64,000 bases of DNA from Gemmatimonadaceae bacterium (GCA_025929535.1 JAICLZ010000014.1:1-64000); one strand, 5' to 3'. Shown: positions 20,267 through 29,503, numbered from the stretch's first letter. Notes: generated by a model from the letters alone, not told the origin. Program-made: numbers and translations.

Positions 20267-20272
20267 TCACGC

Positions 20273-20536
20273 ATGTCACTCTTCAAGCAGCGCAACGCAC
20301 CCGAGATCGAGGATCGCATTCGTGTAGCGATCGGTGAGATGCGCACCATGCTCAGGATCGACACCATGGATGTCGAGCTCATCGAGCTCGATGCGGACAC
20401 GGGCGTCGCCGTCATTCGCTGCAGCGGCGACTGCCCCGACTGCGATCTTTCGGCGGAAAATCTCACCGTGGGAATAGAGGCGCATCTGCGCCAGCAGGTG
20501 CCGGAGATCCGCTCCATCCGCTTCGCGGCGCGCTGA
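20273..20536 (+). CDS. NifU C-terminal-like (Nfu) iron-sulfur carrier
   Basis: An 87-residue Nfu-domain protein that would carry or deliver Fe-S clusters. It has the Nfu core [23 protein letters not shown], with a CxxC pair (CPDC) followed by the helix normally reading TLKxGIExxL. The N-terminal part ([20 protein letters not shown]) matches the usual first helix and strand. It is a stand-alone domain without the IscU- or HesB-like partner domains. The next gene, seven bases downstream, encodes an Mrp-type Fe-S carrier ATPase, so both probably act in cluster delivery. Confidence 0.85.
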   Translation: MSLFKQRNAPEIEDRIRVAIGEMRTMLRIDTMDVELIELDADTGVAVIRCSGDCPDCDLSAENLTVGIEAHLRQQVPEIRSIRFAAR

Positions 20537-20543
20537 GCCGCAC

Positions 20544-21701
20544 ATGACCGAGTCCATGCAGACGCGGATCGCGCACGCGCTCCAGGGCGTGGTGAATCCG
20601 CGCACGAGCGAGGACGTCATCCGCTCGGGAATGATCCGTGACGTTGCCGTGACCGTGGAAGGACGCGTGCGATTCACGATCCTGCTCGATGCGCAGGATC
20701 CCGCGTCGCTCGTGCGCGAGGTGCGTCAGGCCGTCGAGCGCGTGGACGGCGTGCACGAGGTGCGTGTGGACGTGCGCGATCCCTCGCAGTCTTCCGCGAA
20801 TTCAGCCGTGCCGCCCGTATCACACGGCGCGCCGGCACCTCCTCCGCCATCGGCGCCGCCGCGCGGCCGCGCGCTCCCCGTCATGGGCCAGGAGCCCAAG
20901 GCCAAGGCCGTTCCGCCCGCGCCCACACCGGTCGCGTATCCGAATCTCGGCCGCATCATCGCGATCTCGAGCGGGAAGGGCGGCGTCGGGAAGTCCACCG
21001 TCTCCGTGAATCTCGCCGTCGCGCTCGCGAGGCAGGGGCTGCGCGTGGGACTCATGGACGCCGACGTCTACGGTCCCAACATCCCGATGATGATGGGCAT
21101 CAACTCGCCGCCTCCCGTGATCGGCGATCGCATCCAGCCACTCTCGGCGCACGGCGTGAAGCTCATGAGCCTCGGCTTTCTCATCGAGCGCGAGCAGCCG
21201 GCGATCTGGCGCGGCCCCATCGTGATGAAGATCGTCACGCAGTTCCTGCGGGATGTGAACTGGGGCACGCTCGACTACCTCCTCGTCGACATGCCTCCGG
21301 GCACCGGCGACGCGCAGCTCTCGCTCGTGCAGGCAACGCACGTGCACGGCGCCGTGATCGTGACCACGCCTCAGCCCGTGTCCACCGGCGACGCGCTGCG
21401 CGGCGCGAAGATGTTCGAGCGCGTGAGCGTCCCCGTGCTCGGCATCGTCGAGAACATGAGCTATCTGCTCTGCGCACACTGCGGAAAGCCCACGCCACTC
21501 TTCGGAAGCGGAGGCGGCCGCGCCCTTGCCGACGAGCTCGGGGTGCCGCTGCTCGGCGAGATCCCGCTCGAGAGTGCCGTGCGCGAAGGCGGCGACAGCG
21601 GCAGCCCGATCGTTCTCGCGCACCCGGACTCTCCCGCCGCACGCGCACTGAGCTCGATCGGCCTGCAGATCGTGGAAGCCTCCGAGGCCCTGCAGACGTG
21701 A
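20544..21701 (+). CDS. mrp: Mrp/ApbC-family P-loop iron-sulfur carrier ATPase
   Basis: A 385-residue Mrp/NBP35-type ATPase that carries 4Fe-4S clusters in the cytosol. An N-terminal MIP18/DUF59 domain (about residues 1-80, [20 protein letters not shown]) is joined by a Pro-rich linker to the P-loop domain. That domain has the deviant Walker [46 protein letters not shown] and [12 protein letters not shown], whose CxxC is the cluster-binding pair. It is co-transcribed with the Nfu-like gene and its stop overlaps the MATE start (GTGA). Confidence 0.95.
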   Translation: MTESMQTRIAHALQGVVNPRTSEDVIRSGMIRDVAVTVEGRVRFTILLDAQDPASLVREVRQAVERVDGVHEVRVDVRDPSQSSANSAVPPVSHGAPAPPPPSAPPRGRALPVMGQEPKAKAVPPAPTPVAYPNLGRIIAISSGKGGVGKSTVSVNLAVALARQGLRVGLMDADVYGPNIPMMMGINSPPPVIGDRIQPLSAHGVKLMSLGFLIEREQPAIWRGPIVMKIVTQFLRDVNWGTLDYLLVDMPPGTGDAQLSLVQATHVHGAVIVTTPQPVSTGDALRGAKMFERVSVPVLGIVENMSYLLCAHCGKPTPLFGSGGGRALADELGVPLLGEIPLESAVREGGDSGSPIVLAHPDSPAARALSSIGLQIVEASEALQT

Positions 21702-23158
21702 GCGAATCGGTACTGCCAGAGTCAGTCGCACTCACGCGGCCGCCGGACACGAACCCGGCGGCCGCGTTGCCGATGGACGCCCGCGACGGCCTCGCGACCG
21801 CGATCACCGGCGAATACGCTTCGGTGACATCGCTCGTGAGCGGCTCGCTCACCAGCACCGTCGCCGCCGTGGCGCTCCCCGCCGTCGCATCCACGATGCT
21901 CATGACGCTCTTCGCCACCGTCGACGCGTTCTGGGTCGGCACGCGCATCGGGCCCGTGGGGCTCGCCGCAGTCTCCACGTCGATCTTCTGGGTGTGGATG
22001 CTCATCTCGTGCGCCGAGATGGTGAGCGTCGGGCTCACGGCCGTCGCGGCGCGCCGGCACGGAGAGCGCCTGCATCGAGCCGCCGCGCGCGCGGTGTCCG
22101 ACGCGCTGTTCCTCTCCGTAGCGGTAGCCGTCGTGCTCGCGGTGGTCGGGATCTCGCACCTCGATGCGCTCTTCGGCATCATGCACACGCCGCCCGACGT
22201 GACGGCACTCGGCAAGAGCTATCTCGGCACCTATCTGCTCGGCGCGCCGCTCATCTTCGGATTCTTCGCGATCGATGCGGCCTTCCGTGCCGCGGGCGAC
22301 ACGCGCACCCCGTTCCTGCTCCTCCTCGGCTGCGTGCTTGCGGCGCTCGCGCTCGATCCCGTGTTGATCCTCGGACTCGGCCCCGCGCCGCATCTGGGCA
22401 TCGCGGGCGCCGCTGTGGCGACGATCTTCACGCGCTCTGTCGCCTTTCTCATCGGCATCGTGATTCTCGTGCGACGCCGCATGGTGATCTTCGGCCCGCC
22501 AGCGCTGGACACCCTTCGCGCAATCGTGCGCGTGGGATTGCCCACTGCCGTCACGGGAGTCGTGTTCAGCAACATCTACGTATTCCTCACCCGCACCACC
22601 ACGAAATTCGGCACTCCCGCGCTCGCGGCGCTGGGCGTCGGACATCGTGTGGAGAGCTGGTCGTACATGGTGGGCGTTGGATTCGGCGCGGCCGCAGCCG
22701 CAATCGTCGGACAGAATCTCGGTGCGCGCCAGGTGGATCGCGCCGAGCGCTCCGCCTGGATCGCGACGGGTTTCGCGATGACGATCGGACTCGTTGCCGC
22801 GATTGCGGAGTACACCTTGGCGACGACGTTCGCGCGGATGTTCACGAATGATCCGCTGGTGATCGCGGAGAGCGCGCGCTATCTGCGCATCGGTGCGATC
22901 TCCACGCTGTTCGCGGGCGCGGAGCTCGTGCTCGAGGGCGCGCTCGGCGGCGCGGGCGACACGCTGCCGCCGATGATCACGTCAACCACGCTCACCGCGC
23001 TTCGCATTCCCCTCGCGGCGTGGGCTGCCACGCGATGGGGCACGAGCGGAATCTGGTGGACGATCTCGCTCACCGCTCTGGGTCGCGGCGTGGCGATGAT
23101 GGGTTTGTGGAAGTGGGGGCGATGGAAGCGAGTTGTGTGGGCGACGTCGACGAGGTGA
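21698..23158 (+). CDS. MATE-family efflux transporter
   Basis: A 486-residue inner-membrane exporter of the multidrug and toxic compound extrusion family, driven by a H+ or Na+ gradient. About twelve hydrophobic helices form two homologous halves: [20 protein letters not shown] in the first, [17 protein letters not shown] and [18 protein letters not shown] in the second. The pattern of paired bundles and the G-Q-N-L-G-A stretch are typical. It starts at a GTG overlapping the mrp stop; a link to Fe-S metabolism is not implied. Its 3' end overlaps the convergent BrkB-type gene by 89 bases. Confidence 0.92.
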   Translation: MSESVLPESVALTRPPDTNPAAALPMDARDGLATAITGEYASVTSLVSGSLTSTVAAVALPAVASTMLMTLFATVDAFWVGTRIGPVGLAAVSTSIFWVWMLISCAEMVSVGLTAVAARRHGERLHRAAARAVSDALFLSVAVAVVLAVVGISHLDALFGIMHTPPDVTALGKSYLGTYLLGAPLIFGFFAIDAAFRAAGDTRTPFLLLLGCVLAALALDPVLILGLGPAPHLGIAGAAVATIFTRSVAFLIGIVILVRRRMVIFGPPALDTLRAIVRVGLPTAVTGVVFSNIYVFLTRTTTKFGTPALAALGVGHRVESWSYMVGVGFGAAAAAIVGQNLGARQVDRAERSAWIATGFAMTIGLVAAIAEYTLATTFARMFTNDPLVIAESARYLRIGAISTLFAGAELVLEGALGGAGDTLPPMITSTTLTALRIPLAAWAATRWGTSGIWWTISLTALGRGVAMMGLWKWGRWKRVVWATSTR

Positions 23159-24080
23159 CCGGAATGTCCGTGGACGAGCGCCCCGGATGCGACGAGGTCA
23201 CCACGCGGCCGGCGTAGATGGCACCTGCACGCGGCTCGAGCGCTCCCGTGCCCTTGTGCAACTCGGAGTTGAGCTCTCCGGCAGACAGCAGCACGATCAT
23301 CGTGAGATACATCCACGTCAGCAGCACGATCACACCGCCGATCGTGCCGTACGTCTTGTTGTACGATCCGAAGTCGGTGACGTAGAGACGGAACAGGAGC
23401 GTCACGAGCAGCCAGAGCACCGTTCCGATGACTGCGCCGACGAGTATCTGCTTCGGATGCTGCTTGATGTTCGGAAGGAACCGGTAGATGAGATAGAATG
23501 CGAGCACGATCATGGAGACCGCGACGGGATACTGCAGAATCGTCCACGCGAGCACGAAGTACCGGTCGAGATGCAGCTTGGCGCCAATGGTGTGTGCGAT
23601 CTCGGGTCCTGCGAGCATCACGATGCTCGCGATACCCACCAGCAGCCCCATGACGAGCACGGATGCGAGCTGGATGAGAGCGCGCCTCCACCAGGGGCGC
23701 GTTTCGACGACGTGATACGCGGTATTCAGGGTGCTCATCAGCGCGCCGAACACCGCACCGCCAGACCAGGCCGCGAGAACGGCGCCTACGGATACGAGAC
23801 CGGGCGCGTTCTGCGAAAAGACGACGTCCTTGACCACGCTCTGCACGAGCGCGATCGCCTCCGTGGGGACAACCTGGGAGAGCTGGCTCATCAGCCACGA
23901 GAATGTCTTCGCCTTGTCGCCGAACAGTGAAATCATCGGCGCGGCGAAGAGGAAGAACGGAAAGATCGAGAAGAACGCGTTGTAGGCCGCCTGAGCGGCG
24001 AGCCCAAGCACGTTGTCGTTCAGAATCTCCTTTCCGGTGGTCTTGAGAAGTGGGCCAACCCGGAATCCCTTGATGATCAT
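23070..24080 (-). CDS. YihY/BrkB-family inner-membrane protein
   Basis: A 336-residue membrane protein of the YihY (BrkB, formerly RNase BN) family. It has about six helices and the motifs GLAAQAAYNAFFSIFPFFLF, WSGGAVFGALMSTLNTAY and GTIGGVIVLLTWMYLTMIVLLSAGELN, the last being the best conserved signature. Function of the family is unsettled. The C-terminal 45 residues are Ser/Thr/Pro-rich and lie opposite the end of the MATE gene. The ATG at 24080 has GGAG six bases upstream, so a TTG at 24110 is rejected. It is the last gene of the leftward run led by the sigma factor. Confidence 0.9.
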   Translation of the reverse strand: MIIKGFRVGPLLKTTGKEILNDNVLGLAAQAAYNAFFSIFPFFLFAAPMISLFGDKAKTFSWLMSQLSQVVPTEAIALVQSVVKDVVFSQNAPGLVSVGAVLAAWSGGAVFGALMSTLNTAYHVVETRPWWRRALIQLASVLVMGLLVGIASIVMLAGPEIAHTIGAKLHLDRYFVLAWTILQYPVAVSMIVLAFYLIYRFLPNIKQHPKQILVGAVIGTVLWLLVTLLFRLYVTDFGSYNKTYGTIGGVIVLLTWMYLTMIVLLSAGELNSELHKGTGALEPRAGAIYAGRVVTSSHPGRSSTDIPVTSSTSPTQLASIAPTSTNPSSPRRDPER

Positions 24081-24140
24081 CACCAGCTCCGCAGCTTCAT
24101 CCGCGCGCAAAAAGGCAAGGGACGGGCCAGCGGCTGGAGA

Positions 24141-25007
24141 TCAGGCCGCGCTCGACGAGAAGGTGTCGCAGGCCTTGGGATCGCCGCTGTCGAAGCCTCG
24201 CTTGAACCACGCCTCGCGCTGCGCGGACGTGCCGTGCGTGAACGACTCGGGTGACACGTGCCCCGTGGTCATCTTCTGCAGCCGGTCATCTCCGACGGAC
24301 GCGGCAGCCTGCAGCCCCGATTGGATGTCGCCCGGATCCAGCAGTTGCCGCTGCTCCGTGGAGTGCCCCCACACACCTGCATAACAGTCGGCCTGCAGCT
24401 CGAGCTTCACGGACAGCTCGTTCGCCTGATCGGGGTGCTGCCGCTGGAGGCGGCGCATCTGCTCGTCGATGCCTTCGAGATGCTGCACGTGATGACCGAG
24501 CTCGTGTGCGAGCACGTAGGCTTGCGCGAACTCGCCGGGCGCTCCGAACCGATCGCGAAGCTCGTCGTAGAAACCGAGATCGATGTACACCTTTTCATCG
24601 AGGGGACAATAGAACGGCCCCATCGCGGTTTCCGCCTGACCGCATCCCGATTGTACGCCGTCGCGAAACAGGACGAGCTTGGCGTCGTGCCACTGGGCGC
24701 CCTCCTCCGGAAGGATCTTCGCCCAGGTCTGCTGTGCGTCGTCGAGCACGAACGACACGAACTGGACTTCCTTGTGCTCGGCCGGAGTCTCATCGACGGG
24801 CGGCGCCGATGTGTCGCCGGCCGACGTGGTGGTCGTTGCTCCGCCATCGCCCAGCAGCGTGAAGAGGTTGCGGTGAAAGAGAAGGCTCAGAACCAGCACG
24901 ATGATCGTACCGCCAATGCCGAAATGGAGACCGCCGAAACCGCCACCGCCGCTACTGCCGCGGCGATCCTCGATGTTCGAGCTCTCATTTCCTGGGGTCC
25001 AGCGCAT
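24141..25007 (-). CDS. Neutral zinc metallopeptidase, YpfJ family
   Basis: A 288-residue membrane-anchored zinc-metalloprotease-like protein. It begins MRWTPGNESSNIEDRRG, the classic start of YpfJ/KPN_02809 proteins, followed by a glycine-rich stretch, a transmembrane helix (GIGGTIIVLVLSLLF) and the periplasmic domain. That domain contains CPLDEKVYIDLGFYDEL and the zinc site VLAHELGHHVQHLEG (HExxH), with ELQADCYAGVWG supplying the downstream Glu. Substrates are unknown. The strong N-terminal signature fixes the start at 25007. Confidence 0.93.
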   Translation of the reverse strand: MRWTPGNESSNIEDRRGSSGGGGFGGLHFGIGGTIIVLVLSLLFHRNLFTLLGDGGATTTTSAGDTSAPPVDETPAEHKEVQFVSFVLDDAQQTWAKILPEEGAQWHDAKLVLFRDGVQSGCGQAETAMGPFYCPLDEKVYIDLGFYDELRDRFGAPGEFAQAYVLAHELGHHVQHLEGIDEQMRRLQRQHPDQANELSVKLELQADCYAGVWGHSTEQRQLLDPGDIQSGLQAAASVGDDRLQKMTTGHVSPESFTHGTSAQREAWFKRGFDSGDPKACDTFSSSAA

Positions 25008-25069
25008 CGCAACCTCGGCTCGTTCGGGAGACGAACACGACCAAGCAAGAAGTTGGCCGAGCGCGGGTG

Positions 25070-26194
25070 CTATGGGTGCCAGCTTGGCCCGGAGTTGTCG
25101 CCGACGTTGTTCGACAATTTCACCGGACTGCTTCCGTCCGCGTTCATGACGTAAATGGCAGGGTGGTCTCCATCTCGATTCGTTCGAAAGGCGATGCGAC
25201 TGCCGTCCGGCGACCAGGCAATTTGGTCGTTGAACACCCCGGGGACGCTTGGTATCAACAATTTTCGGTGACCGCCGTCCGCATCCATCACGAACATGTC
25301 GACGGCGGCTGAATCCCCATCCGCGAGAAACGCGATTTTGCTCCCGTCGGGTGACCACACCGGCGACCCACCCGCCATGTTGCCGACCACTGCCTGATCG
25401 GTCCCGTCCACTTTCATTACGATGACCTCAATCCCATCGCTCTGTATTATCCGATTTCCGTCCGGGGACCATGAAACCGCCTGGTTCACTCCGATCGCGG
25501 ATATCCGGTGAGACGCACTGCCATCTGCGTTCATGATCCACGCCTCGGGTCCGACGGTGAACGCGATGCGTGCGCCGTCAGGGGACCACTGCGGGTAACC
25601 GTGGTTTACTGCATCCGTGGTGAGCTGCGTCTCGTGCGCTCCGGCGGAATCAGCGACGAAGATCTGATCGAAGCCGGATTCTGGACGCGTGAAGATGAGA
25701 TGTGAGCCATCGGGCGACCATTGGCCGCTCGATGCGGTATCGGTGGTGAGCCTGGTGAAACTGCTCCCGTTCGCACTCGTGACGTACAGATCATTATTCC
25801 CGTCCACGTTGCTGCCGTACAGAATTTTCTCGGCGACGGCCGAGCAGTTGAACCGCAGCGTGTCAGTCAAGGTCGCGCCGGCAGTGATCGTAACGGTCTG
25901 TGTGGGTCCTTCGCTCAACGTGCAGTTCGGTGCGATCCCGGCGATTCGAACTGCGTGTTGCGAAGGCGACAGATTGACCGTGGTGTCCGTTCCCGCTGAC
26001 AACAAGAGTTGCGCGGGCATGTCGTCGACGAACGCGAGATAGGCCACATCTTTGTTGGAACCGTCGGTAATCGCGTGCAATACGAGATTTCCCAACTTTG
26101 ACTTTGCCGTGGTAGGTCCGTCGCCACCCGAGCACGCGAGCGCCCCGACGAAGCTGAAGACGAGCAGGCCACGCCAGGGGAGATGTCGCATCAT
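25070..26194 (-). CDS. TolB-like beta-propeller (PD40) lipoprotein
   Basis: A 374-residue exported lipoprotein: the signal peptide ends in GALACSGG (lipobox). A DUF4397-like N-terminal segment (about residues 33-120, LVLHAITDGSNKDVAYLAFV) may form a beta-sandwich. The C-terminal two-thirds is a WD40-like propeller with about five PD40 repeats, each centred on WSPDG (QWSPDGSHLIF, QWSPDGARIAF, SWSPDGNRI, VWSPDGSKIAF, AWSPDGSRIAF). It resembles TolB propellers but lacks the TolB N-terminal domain. Codon usage is less GC-biased than that of its neighbours, which may indicate different ancestry. Confidence 0.82.
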   Translation of the reverse strand: MMRHLPWRGLLVFSFVGALACSGGDGPTTAKSKLGNLVLHAITDGSNKDVAYLAFVDDMPAQLLLSAGTDTTVNLSPSQHAVRIAGIAPNCTLSEGPTQTVTITAGATLTDTLRFNCSAVAEKILYGSNVDGNNDLYVTSANGSSFTRLTTDTASSGQWSPDGSHLIFTRPESGFDQIFVADSAGAHETQLTTDAVNHGYPQWSPDGARIAFTVGPEAWIMNADGSASHRISAIGVNQAVSWSPDGNRIIQSDGIEVIVMKVDGTDQAVVGNMAGGSPVWSPDGSKIAFLADGDSAAVDMFVMDADGGHRKLLIPSVPGVFNDQIAWSPDGSRIAFRTNRDGDHPAIYVMNADGSSPVKLSNNVGDNSGPSWHP

Positions 26195-26286
26195 TTGCGT
26201 ATCGGAGGAGGAGGCTGATCGAGCCTTGCGGTGAGTGCCATTCTACGTGGCGGGCACAGCAACGTCCAGGCGCGAGTTGGCCGCGC

Positions 26287-27138
26287 TCAGTTCTTCCAGT
26301 CTACGTCGATGGAGGCGAGGGTCGCGCTGCCATCGATGGTGACGTGGCGCTTCGTCTGCTCGTAGCCTGTGCTGTACATCACGCCATCGCGCTCCGTGAA
26401 GCCATCGGAGTCGATGTTCGCGATGCGCTTCGAGACACGGATCGCGATTCCCACGTCACGGGGCACTCGAAGCGTCGCCGTGGCGAGTGCGATGCGCATG
26501 GTGAGCGGCATCTCTCCCGTCCAGTCGCCGCCCAGGTCGAGATCGACGCTGCCCACCGTGCTGGCAACCGTGGCGCGCTGCGCGTGCGCGTTCCCGAGCT
26601 GGTGGATCGTCATGCTGCCTACGCCCGCATCGACGAAGAGATCGCGCATCGGCTTCGGATTCGCGCTGCCGAAGGTGAGATCGGCCTCGGTTGCGCCCGA
26701 GGAGACGCGCAACGCGCTCACCCATAGAGCGCTCAGATCGAGACGGGCGCGCGTCGCGCCGAGATCGAGGTCGAGATCGAGCGGGATGCCGGCGGCGAGT
26801 CCGAGATCGAGTCGTGCCTCGTTGCCGCTCGCATCACTCGAGCGGTGCGAGGTTCGCATGGCCGAGCTGTCCAGGCCAATGCGGAGCGTGCTCGAAGCGG
26901 GATTGTAGCTGCGCGAGATGCGCTGCTCGCTCGCATCGAAGCGGGCGCTCGCCTGATACAGCAGCGGAGCCGCGGCAGCACCGAGGGTGACGGTGCCGGC
27001 ATCGTACCGCAGCACCACGTGCAGGCTGTCGGCGGCATCGCGCGGACGGCTCGCGGTGAGCGAGCGCCAGCTGCGCGCGTCGGCGCCTGGGTCTCCGAAC
27101 ACGAACAACGACACGAGAACGAGCAGAAGTGATTTCAT
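26287..27138 (-). CDS. Secreted toast-rack/DUF4097-like beta-solenoid protein
   Basis: A 283-residue exported protein with signal peptide MKSLLLVLVSLFVFGDPG. The body is repetitive beta structure: LDLGLAAGIPLDLDLDLGAT, LDLSALWVSALRVSSGATEA, DLTFGS and SVDLDLGGD. This is the look of toast-rack/DUF2154 (LiaF-like) and DUF4097 domains, which act in envelope-stress sensing in Firmicutes. The C-terminal region includes VPRDVGIAIRVSKRI. The ATG at 27138 overlaps the stop of the bactofilin-like gene (ATGA). The family call is by pattern; the role in envelope stress is inferred from its neighbours. Confidence 0.68.
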   Translation of the reverse strand: MKSLLLVLVSLFVFGDPGADARSWRSLTASRPRDAADSLHVVLRYDAGTVTLGAAAAPLLYQASARFDASEQRISRSYNPASSTLRIGLDSSAMRTSHRSSDASGNEARLDLGLAAGIPLDLDLDLGATRARLDLSALWVSALRVSSGATEADLTFGSANPKPMRDLFVDAGVGSMTIHQLGNAHAQRATVASTVGSVDLDLGGDWTGEMPLTMRIALATATLRVPRDVGIAIRVSKRIANIDSDGFTERDGVMYSTGYEQTKRHVTIDGSATLASIDVDWKN

Positions 27139-28250
27139 CGCTCGCTCGGGCGCGGCGCCGGAGTTGGTCGGCGTGCTGCGGCGACACCAGATACGGGCGT
27201 GGGCGTTTGCCACGCGTACTCTTCCGTGATCGTGGGCGGAGCCACGCGCGGTGGGCTGATGGCGGTACGGGTGCCGGCGCGCGTAAGGATTGTGGCACCG
27301 AGGCCGACGGTTGCCGCTATCCAGGTGCTCAGGAAGGCGAGCAGTCGCAGCACGCTCCCCGCGAGCCCCATGTACGCTGCGCCTCCGGCCAGCAGCCAGA
27401 GCACGAGAAACACGCTCAATCCCGCGATCAGATGCGTCACGATGGGCCGCGGATCGCGCGCGGACCCCTCATCGCGCAGCAGGGCGTCGCCGCCGATCAG
27501 CGACATCGCGAGAAAGCCGAGGTCGAGCGCGCCGAGCACGGCGAGCGCGTACGCGACCGCCGCGAAGGGAATGAGCAGGATGCCGACGACGGTGATCGCG
27601 AGCGCAACCATCGAGAGCAGGAAGAGCGGAAGCGCGGCTACCTCGCCGAGCAGACCAACGAGGAAGGAGCGCCAGAAATCGGTGCGGATGGTGGAGGCAA
27701 TCGTCTCGAGATGCGTGCGCGCGCCGATCGCGACTGCGAGCGCCATGGCGACGAGAATCAGGAAGCACGCGACGGCGAGCGAGAGCGCGCGTCTGGTGGC
27801 CTGCGCGGGGGTGAGGCGCGCGCCGGCAATCGGGCCCACGCTGAACGCGTTGATGGTGCGCGTCTCGCCGTCCACCGTCCCGCCGGCCATGCGCACCTGG
27901 CCGCCCACCGAGAGCGCGTCGCCGAGCACGCGCCCGCCGGGAAGCACCACGACATCGCTGCCGATCGCCACCGCGTTTCCATCGACCGTTCCACGAACCT
28001 CGAGCGGTCCGTGCCAGGTCGCGACATCGCCCGTGAGGCGCTGTGCGCTCTCTATCGTGCGCGCGCCGGCGGAGATGGATGCGCGATCCAGCGCCATCCC
28101 GTTCGCGTCGCGATGCAGCGAGTCGAGCGCGGCGGTGATTGGGTCGCGCGAGGCCGCGCTGTCCGCTTTCGTCTGGGCGGAGAGCTCGTGTGTCGCGGTC
28201 GTGCCCAGGCCCAATCCCAGCACGAGCGCGAGCCGCAGCGCGCGCCGCAC
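27135..28250 (-). CDS. Exported bactofilin-like / polymer-forming domain membrane protein
   Basis: A 371-residue protein with a signal peptide (LVLGLGLGTTATHELSAQ). Residues about 70-130 are short right-handed-solenoid-like repeats (GDVATWHGPLEVRGTVDG, IGSDVVVLPGGRVLGDALSV, GGQVRMAGGTVDG), as in bactofilin/polymer-forming domains. The C-terminal half holds four or five transmembrane helices (LSLAVACFLILVAMALAV, LFLLSMVALAITVVGILL and others) and a Pro-rich tail. Predicted topology puts the solenoid outside the inner membrane, unlike cytoplasmic bactofilins. Start is the GTG at 28250, one base after the anti-sigma stop; a GTG at 28268 is possible. Function unknown. Confidence 0.7.
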   Translation of the reverse strand: MRRALRLALVLGLGLGTTATHELSAQTKADSAASRDPITAALDSLHRDANGMALDRASISAGARTIESAQRLTGDVATWHGPLEVRGTVDGNAVAIGSDVVVLPGGRVLGDALSVGGQVRMAGGTVDGETRTINAFSVGPIAGARLTPAQATRRALSLAVACFLILVAMALAVAIGARTHLETIASTIRTDFWRSFLVGLLGEVAALPLFLLSMVALAITVVGILLIPFAAVAYALAVLGALDLGFLAMSLIGGDALLRDEGSARDPRPIVTHLIAGLSVFLVLWLLAGGAAYMGLAGSVLRLLAFLSTWIAATVGLGATILTRAGTRTAISPPRVAPPTITEEYAWQTPTPVSGVAAARRPTPAPRPSER

Positions 28251-28251
28251 G

Positions 28252-28830
28252 CTAGCGGCCGCGCGCACGAACGGCCGCCACTCGAATCATTGCCGCGGCA
28301 GCCGCACCGGTGACGACCAGCAGGAGCGCCGCGGCAGTCAGCCCCAGTGCACCACCCGCGAGCAATGGCTGTGCCGCATCGCCGAAGAGCGCGGATACCC
28401 CGCTCGCCAGCGCGCTGAACGCCGCGGCGCGCATGCGATCGAGCACGAGATCGGCGGTGAACATCACCGCGTCGATGCGCGAGAACGCCCACACCGACAC
28501 GATGGTGAGCGCGATCGCTATCGATGCGAATATTCCCGCGCCAGCCACTCGCAGTGCACGCGACTGCGGTACGAGCCCGCGCACCGAGTCGAGCAGCGCG
28601 ACGTGCCAGGGCACGAACAGCTGCACGCGCGACATGACGCGGCTGGCAAAGAGTGGAGAGGGTGCGATGTGCGGCAGATGCTCGAGCTGCCGGACGAGCG
28701 CTCGCGCGCTCTCCAGCTCACTGCTGCACGCGGCACAGCTCCGGACGTGCGCCTTGAGCGGCGGCGTCCCGAATCCGACCTCGCCGTCCAGCAGCAGGTC
28801 GATCTCTTCCGGCAACAGGTGTCGTTCCAC
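28252..28830 (-). CDS. Anti-sigma factor with zinc-finger (zf-HC2) domain
   Basis: A 192-residue membrane-bound anti-sigma factor. The N-terminal cytoplasmic domain begins MERHLLPEEIDLLLDGEVG and carries the anti-sigma zinc motif HVRSCAACSSE (HxxxCxxC). Two or more hydrophobic helices follow (VAGAGIFASIAIALTIVSVWA and LLAGGALGLTAAALLLVVTG). It would hold the sigma factor encoded 70 bases upstream at the membrane until an envelope signal releases it. The GTG start has GGAGGAG five bases upstream. Confidence 0.9.
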   Translation of the reverse strand: MERHLLPEEIDLLLDGEVGFGTPPLKAHVRSCAACSSELESARALVRQLEHLPHIAPSPLFASRVMSRVQLFVPWHVALLDSVRGLVPQSRALRVAGAGIFASIAIALTIVSVWAFSRIDAVMFTADLVLDRMRAAAFSALASGVSALFGDAAQPLLAGGALGLTAAALLLVVTGAAAAAMIRVAAVRARGR

Positions 28831-28900
28831 TAGGTCTCCTCCACTGGGCTATACGGCACGCGGACGGGGCGGGTTTCAGAGCTGACTCGGCAGGGTTGGG

Positions 28901-29503
28901 TCATTCGCGCAGGTCCTCCAGCGCCTCGCGGAGCTCGTGCCGGGCGCGGTGGATGTAGGTCTTTACGGTGCCCAGGGGCAGGTCGAGGGTGGCCGCGATC
29001 TCTTCGTAGGAGCGGCCCTCCACGTGCCTCAGGAGGATACAGGACCGATATTCCGGGCGGAGCTTGCCGATGGCGCGCTCGATCGCGCTTCCGAGCTCGC
29101 GCGACTCGATCGCCTCGAGCGCCGTCTCGCCTCTGGATTCGACTTCGAGCGAGGTGGCCTGCGCCTCTGCCGCCGTCTGCGCGTGCGGCGAGCCATCGAG
29201 ACTCACCGTGGCGAGCTGGCGCTTGCGGAGATGGTCGATCGTGACGTTGTTCGCGATCTTGAACAGCCAGCTCGAGAGCTTGAACTCGGGCCGGTAGCGA
29301 TCGATGTTGTTGAGCACCTTGATGAAGGTGTCCTGCGCCAGGTCTTCGGCCAGTTCCCGGTCGCGCACCATCCGGAAGATCAGCGAAAAGACGGGTCGCT
29401 CGTATCGCCGCACCAGCTCTCGGAACGCCGGCTCACGCCCTTCCTTCGCGAGTGCGGCGACGTCGGCATCGGGAAGATTGCGGAGGTCGAGAGCGAGAGC
29501 CAT
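28901..29503 (-). CDS. ECF-type RNA polymerase sigma factor
   Basis: A 200-residue sigma-70 family ECF factor. Region 2 (about residues 28-95) reads ELVRRYERPVFSLIFRMV, AEDLAQDTFIKVLNN and SSWLFKIANNVTIDHLRKR. Region 4 (about 140-195) reads LRPEYRSCILLRHVEGRSYE followed by IAATLDLPLGTVKTYIHRAR, a helix-turn-helix for the -35 element. A 45-residue Ala/Thr/Glu-rich linker joins them. It lies first in a leftward run with its anti-sigma factor, which it probably autoregulates. The divergent menG starts 132 bases away. Confidence 0.95.
   Translation of the reverse strand: MALALDLRNLPDADVAALAKEGREPAFRELVRRYERPVFSLIFRMVRDRELAEDLAQDTFIKVLNNIDRYRPEFKLSSWLFKIANNVTIDHLRKRQLATVSLDGSPHAQTAAEAQATSLEVESRGETALEAIESRELGSAIERAIGKLRPEYRSCILLRHVEGRSYEEIAATLDLPLGTVKTYIHRARHELREALEDLRE

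Larger units (their letters stand above)
19699..20272 (+). other. Non-coding region with ATCCGT/ACGGAT repeats and a strong hairpin
   Basis: 574 bases between nrnA and the nfu-like gene with no convincing protein frame and visibly lower GC than its neighbours. It holds five hexamers: ATCCGT at 19759 and 19780, and its reverse complement ACGGAT at 19878, 19890 and 19900. Two of these lie inside a perfect 13-base inverted repeat (CGTTCGATCCGTT, 19774-19786, and AACGGATCGAACG, 19899-19911). CTCATTCG followed by ATCCG recurs at the far end near 20248. A hairpin sits at 19982-20006. It may be regulatory, an unrecognised RNA gene or a decayed element. Confidence 0.6.

Noticed and set aside
19699-20272. 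Several frames of 60-120 codons in the non-coding region
   Set aside because: They are Arg/Ser-rich, lack ribosome-binding sites and show no family resemblance.
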